DNA from: Ampullaceana balthica
Taxonomy: Eukaryota > Mollusca > Gastropoda > Lymnaeidae
DNA length: 64,000 bases
Assembly (NCBI GenBank): GCA_944989445.1
Contig: CALYLW010000209.1
Coordinates: 273,001 to 337,000 of the forward strand
Reading direction: 5' to 3'
Shown in pieces: positions 22,191-33,350 of the stretch (positions within the stretch are counted from its first letter, which is position 1; every line of letters starts with the position of its first letter). The translations under genes and the position numbers were made by a program. Under the pieces are notes generated by a model. The model had not been told where the DNA came from and did not search any database. It saw nothing but the letters and a program-made list of their open reading frames with translations.

Positions 22191-22290
22191 TCTGATCATA
22201 CTTCGTGACATAATAATATAATCCCTATATATATTGCGCTTAAGCGCGTCCGAGGCCGTGTGTGTGCTCGCTATGCGGGGTAACTCCCGA
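22191..22290 (+). repeat. Fragment of a Helitron-like repeat
   Basis: AATCCCTATATATATTGCGC followed by a G+C-rich block and GCTATGCGGGGTAA. The inverted counterpart lies at 53055-53245 (CGCAATATATATAGGGATT; ACCCCGTAGCATAGCACGGG). The ATGC(T)ACGGG-type palindrome resembles Helitron 3' hairpins. Boundaries are uncertain. Confidence 0.35.
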
Positions 22291-23660
22291 AAATAAAATA
22301 AATTATTGAAGACGTAAAATAATAAAAGTTTTGGTGTCGAGATTAACAAGACGGCATTACTCGCCATAAAAGATTGTGACTTTTACGTCATAGTTCGAGC
22401 TCATATTAATTTGTAAAATGGAAACAAAGTAAAAAGAGCCGCGGTTATTTCAATGTGATTTTTTTAATGGTACTATCCATCTCTGTGTGTGTTTATGTGG
22501 TTGAATTAGTGAGTGTGTGTGTGTGTTCGTTGTGAACTAAATGTGATGAAACGGTTTATTTTTATGTCTGGTAATGTTGCGCCTCTAACAAGATTACGTA
22601 TATCTTTTTTTTTGCTGTTGTTGTTTTTGTTGTTGTTGCTGTTGTTGTTAAACCCGGGAGAAGCCGGGTACTTGCCCCTAGTAATTAATATATATTTGCA
22701 AATTACATCTTTACACTGTTTTCTTTATGTATTTTCGAGATGTATGTCATCCAGCCGTTCGAAAAATGTATTTGCTTTAATCTTTCTACAACAGTCTACA
22801 TTCATGTTCAACGTTAATCTACCTAACGTTTTGTTTACAAACCATAGTCACTCTTTTCTTTAGTATAATATTTTAGCAATATTTATATAGATATACTATT
22901 ATTTTGTTTATTATCAAATATACAGTATCATTTTACCACTGTTCGTTATATCATTATATATGCTTAAATTTAAATGCTTTATGTATTTGTCATTTTAAAA
23001 ATTTATAAAAAAGTTATATTTTATTTTTAAAGTTTATTTAAAAAGTTATAAATAATCAAATACTAATAATTTATTATATGTATTAGAGATAAAGGGCACA
23101 TGAGTGAAACCAGATACCGACCGAACACTATAGCTCAGCCACTGTTAATATTCTTTTTGTATTAATTAAGCAACATGCAAGGTAAATTGAATTTATAAAT
23201 AGAAAAATGCGTGACGCAAGTGATTAGTGATGAGTGAATGCTAATGTTTCTTAGGTGGGAGATTTATTTTACTTCTAAATAGTTTACGTGATTTTTTTTT
23301 CTGGAACGATCGCTCCATAAACTGCCCCCCACCCCCCAAAAAAAATAATTGGAACCTAAAGCATGTTGGCGCCTTCGATAATATAGAACGCAACAACAAA
23401 GTGTCCACGTTGAAATATTAATTATAAATTTAATTTTCGATATCAATGTATAAAATCCCTTATTCGGTGTATGAGATTAACAATTGGTTTGTGTGATGCG
23501 TTTTTAGCAACAAATCCATTTAATTTGACAAGTTGTGTTTCAGTTTAGCGTTTGTTTTTTCTTTTATAGCTTTAAAAAAATACTTACAAATCTGACCCCC
23601 CCCCAACAACAATAGTTTTTGTTAAATGCATCTTAGACTGAATTTGAAAAACTTTGCATT
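22291..23660. other. No gene recognised
   Basis: Contains a short TTG/CTGTTG run (about 22610-22650) and AT-rich DNA. A 116-codon open frame at 22513-22863 spans this simple repeat and has no domain. Confidence 0.5.
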
Positions 23661-24205
23661 TAAAATCGATCTGAAAAAGGAGCTGACTGTAGAATAATGA
23701 AAACGTTTATTTCAATTCCTAAAATGTGTATATTAAATTCTAAATACGCTCAACAGTTAATACTTTAATGTTTTCTTTTATCATGTGACAAACTTTACTT
23801 ATTACGTTTCATGAAAAGAAATAGTTCTTTGTTATTCACATTTGCAAATAGGTTCATTTTATTGTTTACATGTTTTTGATAATGTGTATGTAATAATGTA
23901 TGGAGCAATGGATGCATAAAATGACAAGTCATAGTAGATCTGGAAAAGGTGCTGACTTAACAGTAATGAAAACGTTTATGTGAATTCCTAAAACGTGTAT
24001 ATTAAATTGTAAAAACAATTAACTCTTGATACTTTAATGTTTTCTTTTATCCTGTAACTAACTTTGCTTATTTTGTTTCATGCAAAATAAATAGTACTTT
24101 CTTATTTACATTTTTAAATAGTTGCATTTTAATTTTTACATGTTTTTTGATAATGTTTTGGTAATGATGTATGGACAAATGGGCGAATAAGCGGACAAGT
24201 CTTAA
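23660..24205 (+). repeat. Diverged tandem duplication, about 268-bp unit, two copies
   Basis: Unit 1 (about 23668-23935) and unit 2 (about 23936-24205) share ordered blocks: AATGAAAACGTTTAT, AATTCCTAAAA, TACTTTAATGTTTTCTTTTATC, TTTACATGTTTTT. Divergence is roughly 15-20% with small indels. Non-coding. Confidence 0.85.
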
Positions 24206-24244
24206 TTTTCAAAGAAGCTCGACGACTTCAAATCACAGATATGC

Positions 24245-24448
24245 TTGAAATGGATCGCATTACAGTCACATAATTTATTTGCAACGCTCTGTGCTGTCAT
24301 AATTGGTGCGCACTATTCAATGCCGCAAGTAAACGTCCGGAACGCGCTTCCGGCGGTTTATAAACAACCGGCTGACTCCTCAGCCATATTTGTGAAGACT
24401 TTGAACTTCAAACTTATTTGCTGCATTATCACTTTATGCTGTGTGTAA
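24245..24448 (+). pseudogene. Non-LTR retrotransposon ORF tail (relic)
   Basis: A short frame reading N-V-R-N-A-L-P-A-V-Y then F-V-K-T-L-N-F-K-L resembles the C-terminal W-N-x-L-P ... F-K-x-x-L-K end of LINE reverse-transcriptase ORFs. The G+C-rich core (24330-24370) stands out from the AT-rich surroundings. Only the tail is visible. It is a relic, or a chance match to a short motif. Confidence 0.4.
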
Positions 24449-25500
24449 TTCACTATGCATTTACTATTATCATGATTATATCATTATTATGTATGCAAAC
24501 TTATATAGCGCAACCTAAGCTTGGAGTTTTTTTCATTACACATATATTCGTATACAAAAATACATTATATACTATTAACTATACTGGGTCAATTTTTTCC
24601 TTTACTATCACATAACCTTTAAAATATAGCATGCTTATCTTTTATAGTGCTGGATCTAAATCTTTCTTTATTTTTATCTTGAATTGAAGTAGAGCTTTTT
24701 GTTTTTGTTTTGAACATTAAAGAATCAAAACAACATGTGGCCCATTTTACCAACAACGAAAGCATTTACCACCAGAGTTCAAGTGACACCGTGTTCACTG
24801 TTTCATTTTAATATATTCTTGCAATCAAATTTTAAGGTCACAACAACTCTTACATATTTGAAAATTAATTGTTCTTTTCTTATAATTTCTTTTTCATAAT
24901 ATCTTCATAATAAATCAAGTAAAATGTTGGTAAAATATTAATAAACAAAAATTAAAATTAATAAAATATTACTATTGCATAATATGAAAAAATATATAAT
25001 TTGGTAATGTTAAACTGATACATACATGTGTAATAGTTAGGTAGAAAACTTGAAATAACAATTTTTGGATGAAGCTATAATTTTAAATAAAATATAAAAA
25101 AAAGCTACATGCCGCATAATATTGTAATCCTGAGACTTAAATAAAAGAATAAAAGATAATTAATTTAACAAAGAGATAATAAGTTTTATTATTTTAATGT
25201 GATTTTTGTGCGAATTCATTCATAAATGTTTATATTACACATAACTTTTCAGTAGTAATAATAACTTATGTTGTGTATATTTTAAAATGAAATCAAGTAC
25301 AAAGTCTTTAAATTGAAGCTTATACATAGTTTGAATGTATCGTAAATTTTAATAAATCTTTTTCCTAAAATCTTTGAAATTTCTATAACTAATCACTTTA
25401 GATTAAAAAGAAATATTTTTATTTCAGTAAAAAAGCACAGTTTTCTAGAAATGTATAGAATTTATTTTATGGATTGTTTATGTATTTTACAACCACATTT
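24449..25500. other. No gene recognised
   Basis: Very AT-rich, no feature supported. Confidence 0.5.
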
Positions 25501-25512
25501 TTCAGACATACC

Positions 25513-25998
25513 ATGCCTCCTAAACGTCGCAAACCATACACTGAGGCTGAGATTGCGGCATGCTGAAAATCAACGTCGCCGTAGAGCAGTCATGACTGAG
25601 GATCTCCGTACACAACAAAATGCGACTAAAGCTGAAACTCAACGTCGCCGTAGAGCAGTCATGACTGAGGATGTGCGTACACAACAAAATGCGACTAAAG
25701 CTGAAACTCAACGTCGCCGTAGAGCAGTCATGACTGAGGATGTGCGTACACAACAAAATGCGACTAAAGCTGAAACTCAACGTCGCCGTAGAGCAGTCAT
25801 GACTGAGGATGTGCGTACACAACAAAATGCGACTAAAGCTGAAACTCAACGTCGCCGTAGAGCAGTCATGACTGAGGATGCGCGTACACAACAGCGGGAT
25901 CTCGGTCCCTCATGTGCCACAGATCTGAACAAAGCGCTAACAGCTGCGATAGATCTTTTGCTGGATCTCGTTATCATGATGCAAACATTTAAGGTCTG
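25513..25998 (+). pseudogene. STPR-like 23-residue repeat protein, frame-broken
   Basis: After an acceptor-like TTTTTCAG (25505), an ATG at 25513 starts MPPKRRKPYTEAEIAAC and stops at a TGA at 25564. One base out of frame, the sequence continues as AENQRRRRAVMTED and then tandem 69-bp units, each encoding 23 residues (AETQRRRRAVMTEDVRTQQNATK), about five units to about 25895. It ends with a 33-residue unique tail and a stop at 25998. A 23-residue, Arg-rich helical repeat of this type recalls the STPR (score-and-three) DNA-binding repeat known from FMBP-1. The units are nearly identical in DNA, so they expanded recently. The 1-nt shift suggests a pseudogene, although an unrecognised splice is possible. 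Function is inferred only from the repeat. Confidence 0.55.
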
Positions 25999-26102
25999 AT
26001 GTATCGAGGAACACTCGATCAGTTCAGTTCAATATTTTAATCTTATGATCAGGATAAGATCTTGATCATAAATACCTAGAGTCATAACTGATTTCTGTAT
26101 AT

Positions 26103-26360
26103 TTACAATTTCACAACTATATCCTTCACAATCCACCCACACTTAGTCCGTCTCTCTACGACTACGATACATCCACAATCCGCATCGCGCTCTTTTCCTT
26201 GGTGCTCACTAAACACTCCTTTTATCCCGTGTATTTTCTTACTCTGCCCAACGTCAAAGTTCATCTCATCTACGGGGTTCACATTCACGGATCTCGTGGC
26301 CAGCAATCCGTGTTCACTCACAACAAAAATATCCTTAAAACAGCCATGGGTGTCCGACCG
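26103..26360 (-). CDS. Unrecognised coding-like open frame (partial)
   Basis: The - strand frame is open from about 26360 to a stop at 26103, with balanced amino-acid content (for example NVNPVDEMNFDVGQSK) and higher G+C than its surroundings, which suggests a real or recently decayed coding segment. No family was recognised, no clean start or splice pair is visible, and no neighbouring exon was found. It could be a transposon fragment. Confidence 0.25.
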   Translation of the reverse strand, partial: RSDTHGCFKDIFVVSEHGLLATRSVNVNPVDEMNFDVGQSKKIHGIKGVFSEHQGKERDADCGCIVVVERRTKCGWIVKDIVVKL

Positions 26361-26379
26361 TAACCTGTTTAGTTACAAA

Positions 26380-26475
26380 ATTAAAAATAATAATAATAAT
26401 AATAATAATAAATTGATTATTTATATAGCGCTGTATCCCAGTAAGGAACTGGGCTCACAGCGCTTTACATGAAAG
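26380..26475. repeat. (AAT)n plus TATAGCGC...GCGCTTTACA repeat end
   Basis: An (AAT)n run is followed by TTATATAGCGCTGTATCCCA and GGGCTCACAGCGCTTTACAT, a terminal-repeat type seen in dispersed invertebrate repeats. A similar block (TCAAGCGCTGTGGGCCCGGC) is at 63382. Confidence 0.6.
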
Positions 26476-26818
26476 AAATAACATACCTATAAGTATTAAA
26501 TTAACTTTCATATCACAACAAACACAAAAAATTACAGTACATTATACATTATAATTTACAGGCCGTGATGTTGTCCTCATAAATCTACAGTTGGAGTTTG
26601 ACTTACTAAAGTTGTGAGCCATGTTATTATTTACTAAATTTACAGGCTGTGTTATTGTCTTGCTAAATTTACAGGCCTTGTTATTGTCTTACTAAATTTA
26701 CAGGCCGTGTTATTATTTTACAAAAGTTACGGGCTGTCTTACTAAAAATTATACTCTCCGTATTTTGTTCACGCCCCGGTGACCGCTTTACACTACGTTT
26801 TCCTCTATTCTTCCACAG

Positions 26819-27004
26819 AGCCCGTGGGGACCGCCCCGTGGTACGCTGAAATGTGGACTATGACAACGCTGATCGTCATCGCGGAGTGCGACTTCGGCTT
26901 CCTTATTATGTTCAGCATGGCGAGGTGCAGGAAACGAAAGTTCATCTTGAAAAGAATGGCTCGCAAGAGGTGTTACAGGAATCATCTCTTCCACCGTTCA
27001 GTTT
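26819..27004 (+). CDS. Candidate internal exon encoding one transmembrane segment
   Basis: The upstream acceptor is excellent (TTTTCCTCTATTCTTCCACAG) and the downstream donor is strong (TTT|GTAAGT). The exon is 186 nt, phase 1 at both ends, open throughout, and G+C-rich compared with its flanks. It encodes a hydrophobic stretch (from TMTTLIVIAE to FGFLIMFSM) followed by many Arg/Lys (RCRKRKFILKRMARKR), a typical stop-transfer pattern of a single-pass membrane protein with the C-terminus in the cytosol. Symmetric phase-1 exons are usual in extracellular/TM receptor genes. No neighbouring exon was identified and the family is unknown. Confidence 0.5.
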
Positions 27005-27559
27005 GTAAGTTTGCCAGTTCAGCGATATTTCCAGCAGGGGATAGTTTCAACGCAGACACACACAACACTTACATGTAAGGCCGAGAATGGTCTAATCGGT
27101 GTTTGAAGAACTCTATAGAATTTAAGAATAAATGTATTTTATTATTATTTTGCAAGTAGATACACGAAAAATAGAGAAACACAATTTTGTAGTCTTAAAA
27201 GTTAAACTTTTTATTCCAAATTAAAAAAAAATTGTCTAAATGTTTTATTGAAAATTATTAAATATTCATTAAACATATTTAAATAATTTTTTTTTCTAAA
27301 AAGATTTTTAGTCATTAACATTTTTATAGCCGCATGTAATAAATTCAATACATGCAATACATCACAAATCAATAATATATCTCCTGCAGTACAAGCAATC
27401 AATGCTCAATGCCATATAGAACTAATCATCGATATCAAGTATGTGGTGGTGATAATAACATTTTCTTTATTACCTTAAATAACCAACAGTTGTCACATTT
27501 TACTTTTACAGCGTTTGATCGAACTACCCCTTGCTAGAGAGGAAGTGAATTCTACAAGA
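27005..27559. other. No gene recognised
   Basis: AT-rich sequence, nothing supported. Confidence 0.5.
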
Positions 27560-27760
27560 ATCAGACCTTGACTATGACCTCTAAAACATATAATTCAAAC
27601 AATGACCTCTAAAAGCATCATACTCTAACAATGACCTCTGCAAGCATCAAATTTCAACGATGACCATTACACGCATCTAACTCTTTCAATGAACTCTACA
27701 TGCGTCAAAACTTGAAGATGTCCTCTACATATATCAATATAATCTTGAAGGTGATATCTT
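27560..27760. repeat. Degenerate minisatellite (about 34 bp)
   Basis: Recurring CAATGACCTCTAAAAGCATC-like units with many changes, about six copies. Confidence 0.65.
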
Positions 27761-28297
27761 AAGTTATCTAACCTTGAATGCACAAGGCGTCCGGGCTATC
27801 CATTGAGAAGGAACTCACCAAGATTTTTTAATAAAGCAACTGAAGTGAACAATTGTCTAAGCAGATTGCGATAAACAGGAAATATGTACATAAAATACAA
27901 TTATTTCATCATTTTAAATAATGATTCACTTACAATTTTAAACCAAGAACGTTAATCCATTGTGTCAATAGTTAGTTAGCATGTGTTTGTCTCTCTTTCT
28001 TACCTCTGGTCAACAACAAAGAAATGAAATACACCTACAATTTAATTACGTAAAACACATTTACTTCCCTCTGAACATAACAATAATAGTAATTTATATA
28101 TAAAAAATATAAAAACACTTAAATATTTATAAATTTGAAGCATAGTAATGGTCTGATAATGTGTGAGTTAAGAATTTTAAAGTTCGTTACAATTTAATTT
28201 GTTCTTAATTTATACGCTATTGAAGAGTAGTCTTTTTTTTTCACTTCATGCAACTAACACTCTATGACGGATATACCACACCTGTTTGAACATTTGT
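27761..28297. other. No gene recognised
   Basis: AT-rich sequence, nothing supported. Confidence 0.5.
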
Positions 28298-28305
28298 ATA
28301 TAATA

Positions 28306-28811
28306 TAGGGCTGTAATCGATTAATCTAAAATAAATCGTTTAGCTTTGAAAAATTAACGATTAATTAATCGATAATTTCTTTTAAAGCAAAAAATAGAAA
28401 GGTATGACGTCATTTAACTGAGCATTTTAAGGGAAGTAAAAAAAATCAAAACTTTTTCACCATCTTCGACTTTGCCATCCGCAGTTAGCTTAAAAACAGA
28501 ATTTTTGCTCAACTTTCCAGTTATATGTTTTAATTTAACTGCGCTGAAACTGTCAGCCATTATTTAGTCGACGTCTGCCGGTCCACATAAATTAATAAAA
28601 ATAAATTATAATATTACGCGGGAGAAGTTTGTATGGAAAAAAAATATTATTATTAATTATTACTAATTAATATTTTAATAAAATATTTTTAAAAAAATAT
28701 TATAAATATTTTCTTTAATTTTAATAGAATTTTTATCGATTAAAATAATTTTAATCCATAAAAAATGTTAACGATTAATCGAGAAATTAATCGTTAATTT
28801 CCGCAGCCCTA
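28306..28811. mobile_element. hAT-type non-autonomous element with perfect 8-bp TSD
   Basis: Ends TAGGGCTG / CAGCCCTA with subterminal ATTAATCG-type inverted blocks (AATCGATTAAT; ATTAATCGTTAA). The flanks 28298-28305 and 28812-28819 are both ATATAATA, an 8-bp duplication as in hAT elements. 506 bp, no transposase ORF, so non-autonomous. Confidence 0.85.
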
Positions 28812-28819
28812 ATATAATA

Positions 28820-29769
28820 TCGAGAATGTAACTAATGTATTTTGAGATTGTGTGCTGTGTCTTTTCTCAAGTGTATGAAAATTTCTATGAATTGCGGTGA
28901 GCCCAGCCGTTGTCTTAAGAACTGCGCTTTGTAGGTGAACAAAATAAATCAATAAAAACATCAATATTGTTATGTTTACGTCCTTTATGACAATTCCATC
29001 AGGTCGGCAGGTTATATATCATCGTTCTCTCTTTGTATCTATTGCCGAAACTCGGCCATATCAAAGCAACATCTTATGATTTAACAAATTGTCTTGCTAA
29101 AATCAAAACATCAAATTAAATAAAAAGTATCTCTAGTTTTAATTAACGGTCTTGAATATGTCAAGGGGAATAACCCAAATAACTTGACACGATATCTAAC
29201 ATTGTTAAGATAGTCATTGCTCTCCCCTGATTGTGTAGTTGAAACAGATAAAGTGTTTAATCGGGCATTGGTTAGAATGTCTTGGAGGATATGACTCGAA
29301 ACAAATGTATTTCATTCTTTGTTTTAAATATCTTATTAACGCTGCAGAATACCTGTCAGAACTTAGGAAAAGTATATAATTGTTATTTAAAGTTATCGTT
29401 TTAGTGAAACAAAGACAAGTATTTAATTAATAAGTGAAACCAAAACATTTTATTTGCCCAGTCTTTTATTTTATGATCGCAAAGCTTTAAATTATGATCC
29501 GTAAACATTATCATGGTAGCACTGAGGTCATAGTTGGCTGATGTAGGGAATCCTATCAACATCTTCCATATGGTATTTTCGTGGTAGGCAGATCCGAAAG
29601 TTTTCCTGGGTCCACTATTTATTATACAAGAGTTTGATTTCGTATGAAGGGAATATCTAAAGGAAATGAATGCGTGGCAGGGGCAGCTATTGTATATTCT
29701 GAAAGTAATCTAAAAAATCCCATTCATATAGTTTGCCTTTATGTAACTATGTGAGACATATTTATTCCA
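28820..29769. other. No gene recognised
   Basis: Nothing supported. Confidence 0.5.
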
Positions 29770-30070
29770 TCGTAGTGGACAAATCGTGATACCTGCATGG
29801 TAGGCACTTAATACATGTTGGGTAAATCTCGATACAAGTATGTTATACATCTTTTGTACAAGCACGATTGCAAAATCTTAATGCCATCATGAGAGGCACA
29901 TCTTGATATCAGCATAGTGGGAAACTATTGATACGAGAATGGTAGGTACATACTTTTATCAAAATGATTGGCAACTTTTGATACCAACATGATAGATACA
30001 TCTTTACATCAACAAAATTGCTACTTCTTTACATCAGCGTCATCGGTACGTGTTGATTGATGCATGATAA
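29770..30070. repeat. Degenerate minisatellite (about 30 bp)
   Basis: Recurring GATACAAGTATG / GGTAGGTACAT / CATCTTGATATCAGCAT motifs with weak periodicity of about 30 bp. Old and decayed. Confidence 0.5.
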
Positions 30071-30769
30071 CTTTTTTTTAAAATTTGGTAATGCATGTTT
30101 AAACTTTCCAATAAAATAAATTCTTATACTTATAAATTCTGGAATCAAATATTTTTAACCTAAGCATTTAATTTACGTGATAACATTTTACAATGAAAGG
30201 CTATGACTAGTTCCTACTTTGTAAATTTCTGCTTTTTCAGTGTATGTAATACTTCATGGATTATTAGTCGACCCATAAAGTTGTAAAATACTAAGCTGTA
30301 GATGGCTAGAGATAAGCTTAGGAAGAATAGACTTACTTTATATTCCTGTCCACTAAGATTATTTGAAGTAAAATTTTAAGAAATGTTAGTGCCAGATAAC
30401 TACCGACTTTCCAAAGTATGGCCCAATACGAGCCCCTAAACCTAAGAGAACGGTGCCAATTATTTATGCTTTTTTCTGCCACCATCTTTGATGTCAACAT
30501 GTGATCGTCTATGAAGTCAGCACTCATAAACAAATCAATCACAGGCATTTGCCCCCGATATTCAAGACGAACCCATAATCGGACAGTTAATTCAGCATCC
30601 GTCAACACAATTTTTTAATCACTTAATTTTACCCACAAATTTATCAAATAAAACTTACTCCAACTGTGCAAATTGTAGTTGAGCTGACAGGATGTGAAAA
30701 ATATTATTGATTTTCATCAATAATGGCCCCGCCCAGAAAATAGTGTACACTCTCTATTTTTGAAAAACT
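30071..30769. other. No gene recognised
   Basis: A 91-codon - strand open frame at 30333-30608 has no recognised domain and no splice context. Confidence 0.4.
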
Positions 30770-30840
30770 ATAAGTCTAACCCTAAACCGAACCCTAAGCC
30801 TAGCCCTAAGCCTATCTCTAAACCTAACCCAAAACTTATC
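30770..30840. repeat. Degenerate telomere-like CCTAAN tract
   Basis: About ten consecutive hexamer-like units (CCTAAA, CCGAAC, CCTAAG, CCTAGC, CCTATC, CCTAAC). Many are one change from CCCTAA, the complement of the TTAGGG telomere unit used by most animals. Confidence 0.6.
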
Positions 30841-30919
30841 CCTACACACATACTTTGTCTCTTCCGACTTGTACTTATCAATGTATTCATTTTAAAGCAT
30901 GTATTTATAATTTTCACAG

Positions 30920-31189
30920 GGACCAATGAACCTTAGAAGGAATATTGTTTATTGTTGCCCTAAAGATGTGTCGACCAAGTCGCAGAGGAGATGGTCGGGA
31001 TGTCATCGGGAGTGTTTCGAACACGATCTTTTCTATCATTCGTCTGGGTTTGGGCGCCTGTTGTCCGTTTGTTTGACATGTTACAGAGGCGTTCAGTATT
31101 ACAAGGCACAAGGAGGCTCTGTCACTGGCTGGCAGTTTGTTTATGCTTTATGTTGTAAAGGGCTCAATGAAGTCTTGAGCGACCCTTAG
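30920..31189 (+). CDS. Unrecognised Cys-rich open frame
   Basis: Follows an acceptor-like TATAATTTTCACAG and is open for 90 codons to a stop at 31187-31189, with seven Cys and G+C content above the flanks. Other frames also stay open in part and no domain is recognised, so reading frame and strand are uncertain. It may be a fragment of a decayed transposon or a terminal exon. Confidence 0.2.
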   Translation, partial: GPMNLRRNIVYCCPKDVSTKSQRRWSGCHRECFEHDLFYHSSGFGRLLSVCLTCYRGVQYYKAQGGSVTGWQFVYALCCKGLNEVLSDP

Positions 31190-32299
31190 CTGCAAACACT
31201 TACCTTGATCTCTGCGGGCTCTCTGTCTATCTATATGCTCGCAGTAGAAGAGCCTCTGAGGGAACCGATATAAGTTATGTGTATTAGTCTGAGAAATATT
31301 TCATTTATAATGTGCTAAACGAGACCTTAGTAGCAATACTACGACTGAGCAATAGTTAAGAATTCCATTGTTTTTTTGGCAAGTAAAAAAAAACAAAAAA
31401 AAAGCAATTGTTAAATGTTTTACATCGTGTCTTAGGAACAGAGAAACTACAAATGTCTACAGGGCAGGGTAGGTAATGAGTGGGTAAATAGATTTAGTGA
31501 AGATCAGTCAGATAGGAGGAGCATACGTCAGAAAAGAAGTTATGACAGAGAATGGGATGTTTTTAATCAATGATTTCTTGTACAGCGACAAAGTAACGGC
31601 AAACAAAAAAAAAGGGAAAAAAAAAGGAGCTGAGTGTTATGGCCGTGTTCATGCTTAAAAAAACTAGACTGGCAGTTGAAGTTTGAAACTTTTATATATT
31701 TTTTTCGCGAACCTAAAAGAATAGGATTTCAATAATCAAGACCAGAGAGATTGAGAGCAAAGGCTGGGGTATTTGTTTTGCACAAACTGTCAGGTAGTGA
31801 CGGATTGAGCTGAACTTACGGAGGGCGGTGAGAGGAGAGCTACATTTGTGATAACGTTTTATTTATATTTTTTTTTGTAAACAAGTTGGCAGAAATACTG
31901 TAGCCGAGATTCCTAGTTGATCATGCGGCCCGTTAACCAGAACAAACCACCAGCATACAAGACTAAGATACAAAGTACTGCGTAATTTAGTATTGCAATA
32001 GAGAAGCACTTCGGTCCTGTCATCATTCAGCTTCCTAAAAGTAATCCGAGACTTGACCTCACCAATGTTTCCCTGCAAAGCCTGGACATTGGAGTAAATA
32101 AGAGAATGTTGGTTTGAGTCTAAAGATGTGAATGATTAGCTCTTCCAGCAGTAGAAATTATATCATTGGGTTATGTGTGAGAATAATTAAATTTTTCAAT
32201 TTTATTAGCCGAATATAAAATATATTTTTAAAAAAATTAAGAAACTAAGCTATATATAAACAATATAATAGCCCAAGTCACAGTTTGGAAGGAAGGATC
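31190..32299. other. No gene recognised
   Basis: Short poly-A runs and AT-rich sequence only. Confidence 0.5.
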
Positions 32300-32600
32300 C
32301 GTAGCGCTATGACGTCATTTTTTGAGCTTATATTTAAGTATATATACAAGGCGCGCATCAAAAGGTGTGCACAATTCTAAAAGTTTAAAAAAAAATATTA
32401 TATGACGTCATAGTTTTAGCTTATTTTTTTAATTTTGGAAAAGAGAGCGATGTAAAAAGAGGATTTGAGGATTTATATTTATAAAATACTTTGTGTACAT
32501 TTCAGGAAGTTTAATATTTCGTATTTATCAAACAAGGATAAGTTACTTGGGCTTTTTACCTAAAAAAAGTGGCGCCGTAGGCGCCCTAAAAGCCCTAGTT
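32300..32600 (+). mobile_element. Truncated copy of the Helitron-like element of 2701/17145
   Basis: Shares GCATCAAAAGGTGTGCA, TTTTAATTTTGGAAAA, AAATACTTTGTGTACATTTC and GGCGCCGTAGGCGCCCTAAA with the copy at 17145-17600. The CTAG end is missing. Confidence 0.6.
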
Positions 32601-33230
32601 TGAAAATAATGGAGTTTACTTATCGTATCTGTATTTTCTTATATCATGTATAAAAGTAGTTCATTAAATACTTTACCTTATCCACTGTTGTTGTGGGCCA
32701 TATTTTGATGATTTAAAACTAAAAGTGATCTGACCTTAAGTTTTAAATGTTGTTGAAGTGCCACTAAAATCTTATTTTAAAATTATTTAAGTATAAATCT
32801 GACCAGTATACGGTGACCAATAAGCACCCACCTTGCCACGCCTCTTGTGTTGAAGAGATAAACTGCACTGGAAGTTGAAAATAAAAGAAGATACGATGTA
32901 AAAGCGAGGTTTCTCAAAGACTTTTAAAAAAAAATTTTATGTAATTTTCTAAATTATCCTCTTTCCCCATTTCGCATTAGAATCGGGGAATTCCATCAGA
33001 AATTGTACGTAAACAGAATAAAAACAATAAATACGAACTATACAGCATTAGTTTTGAAGATTAATTAAGCGTAATATTTACAATGTAACTTATTGTCATC
33101 ATTTTGTATAGAAATTTGATTTCAAAAGTAATTATAAAGAATTACTTAAACATTAAGAATTATTTTGACAACTGTGGGAAAGTTAACTAAACGACAGAAA
33201 ATCGACTCGCAAATAAATGAGCAGGAAAAG
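32601..33230. other. No gene recognised
   Basis: The frame of the following F-box exon is open back to about 33165 but has no ATG there. Otherwise nothing supported. Confidence 0.4.
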
Positions 33231-33343
33231 ATGTCTATGACTATGACAGAGGATCCTTCTTGGAGCGAACTACCAGCCCCAGTCATCAACGCCATCTACC
33301 AGAACTTATCTGATGCCGACAAACTTTCTATGTCTATGATAAT
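33231..33343 (+). CDS. F-box protein gene, first part of the F-box (partial)
   Basis: The first in-frame ATG is at 33231. The frame reads E-D-P-S-W-S-E-L-P-A-P-V-I-N-A-I-Y-Q-N-L then S-D-A-D-K-L-S-M-S-M, the N-terminal half of an F-box (W-x-x-L-P-x-x-V-x-x-x-I-x-x-x-L-x-x-x-D). F-box proteins bind Skp1 in SCF ubiquitin ligases. The second half is at 34108. The frame stops at TAA/TAG at 33345-33350, right after candidate donors. None of the GT sites gives phase 0 without a stop, so the junction is unresolved and the gene may be damaged. A TCTATG duplication at the exon end may be involved. Confidence 0.6.
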
Positions 33344-33350
33344 GTAATAG

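Noticed and set aside
22513..22863. 116-codon open frame
   Set aside because: Spans a TTG/CTG simple repeat and has no domain; amino-acid content reflects the repeat.
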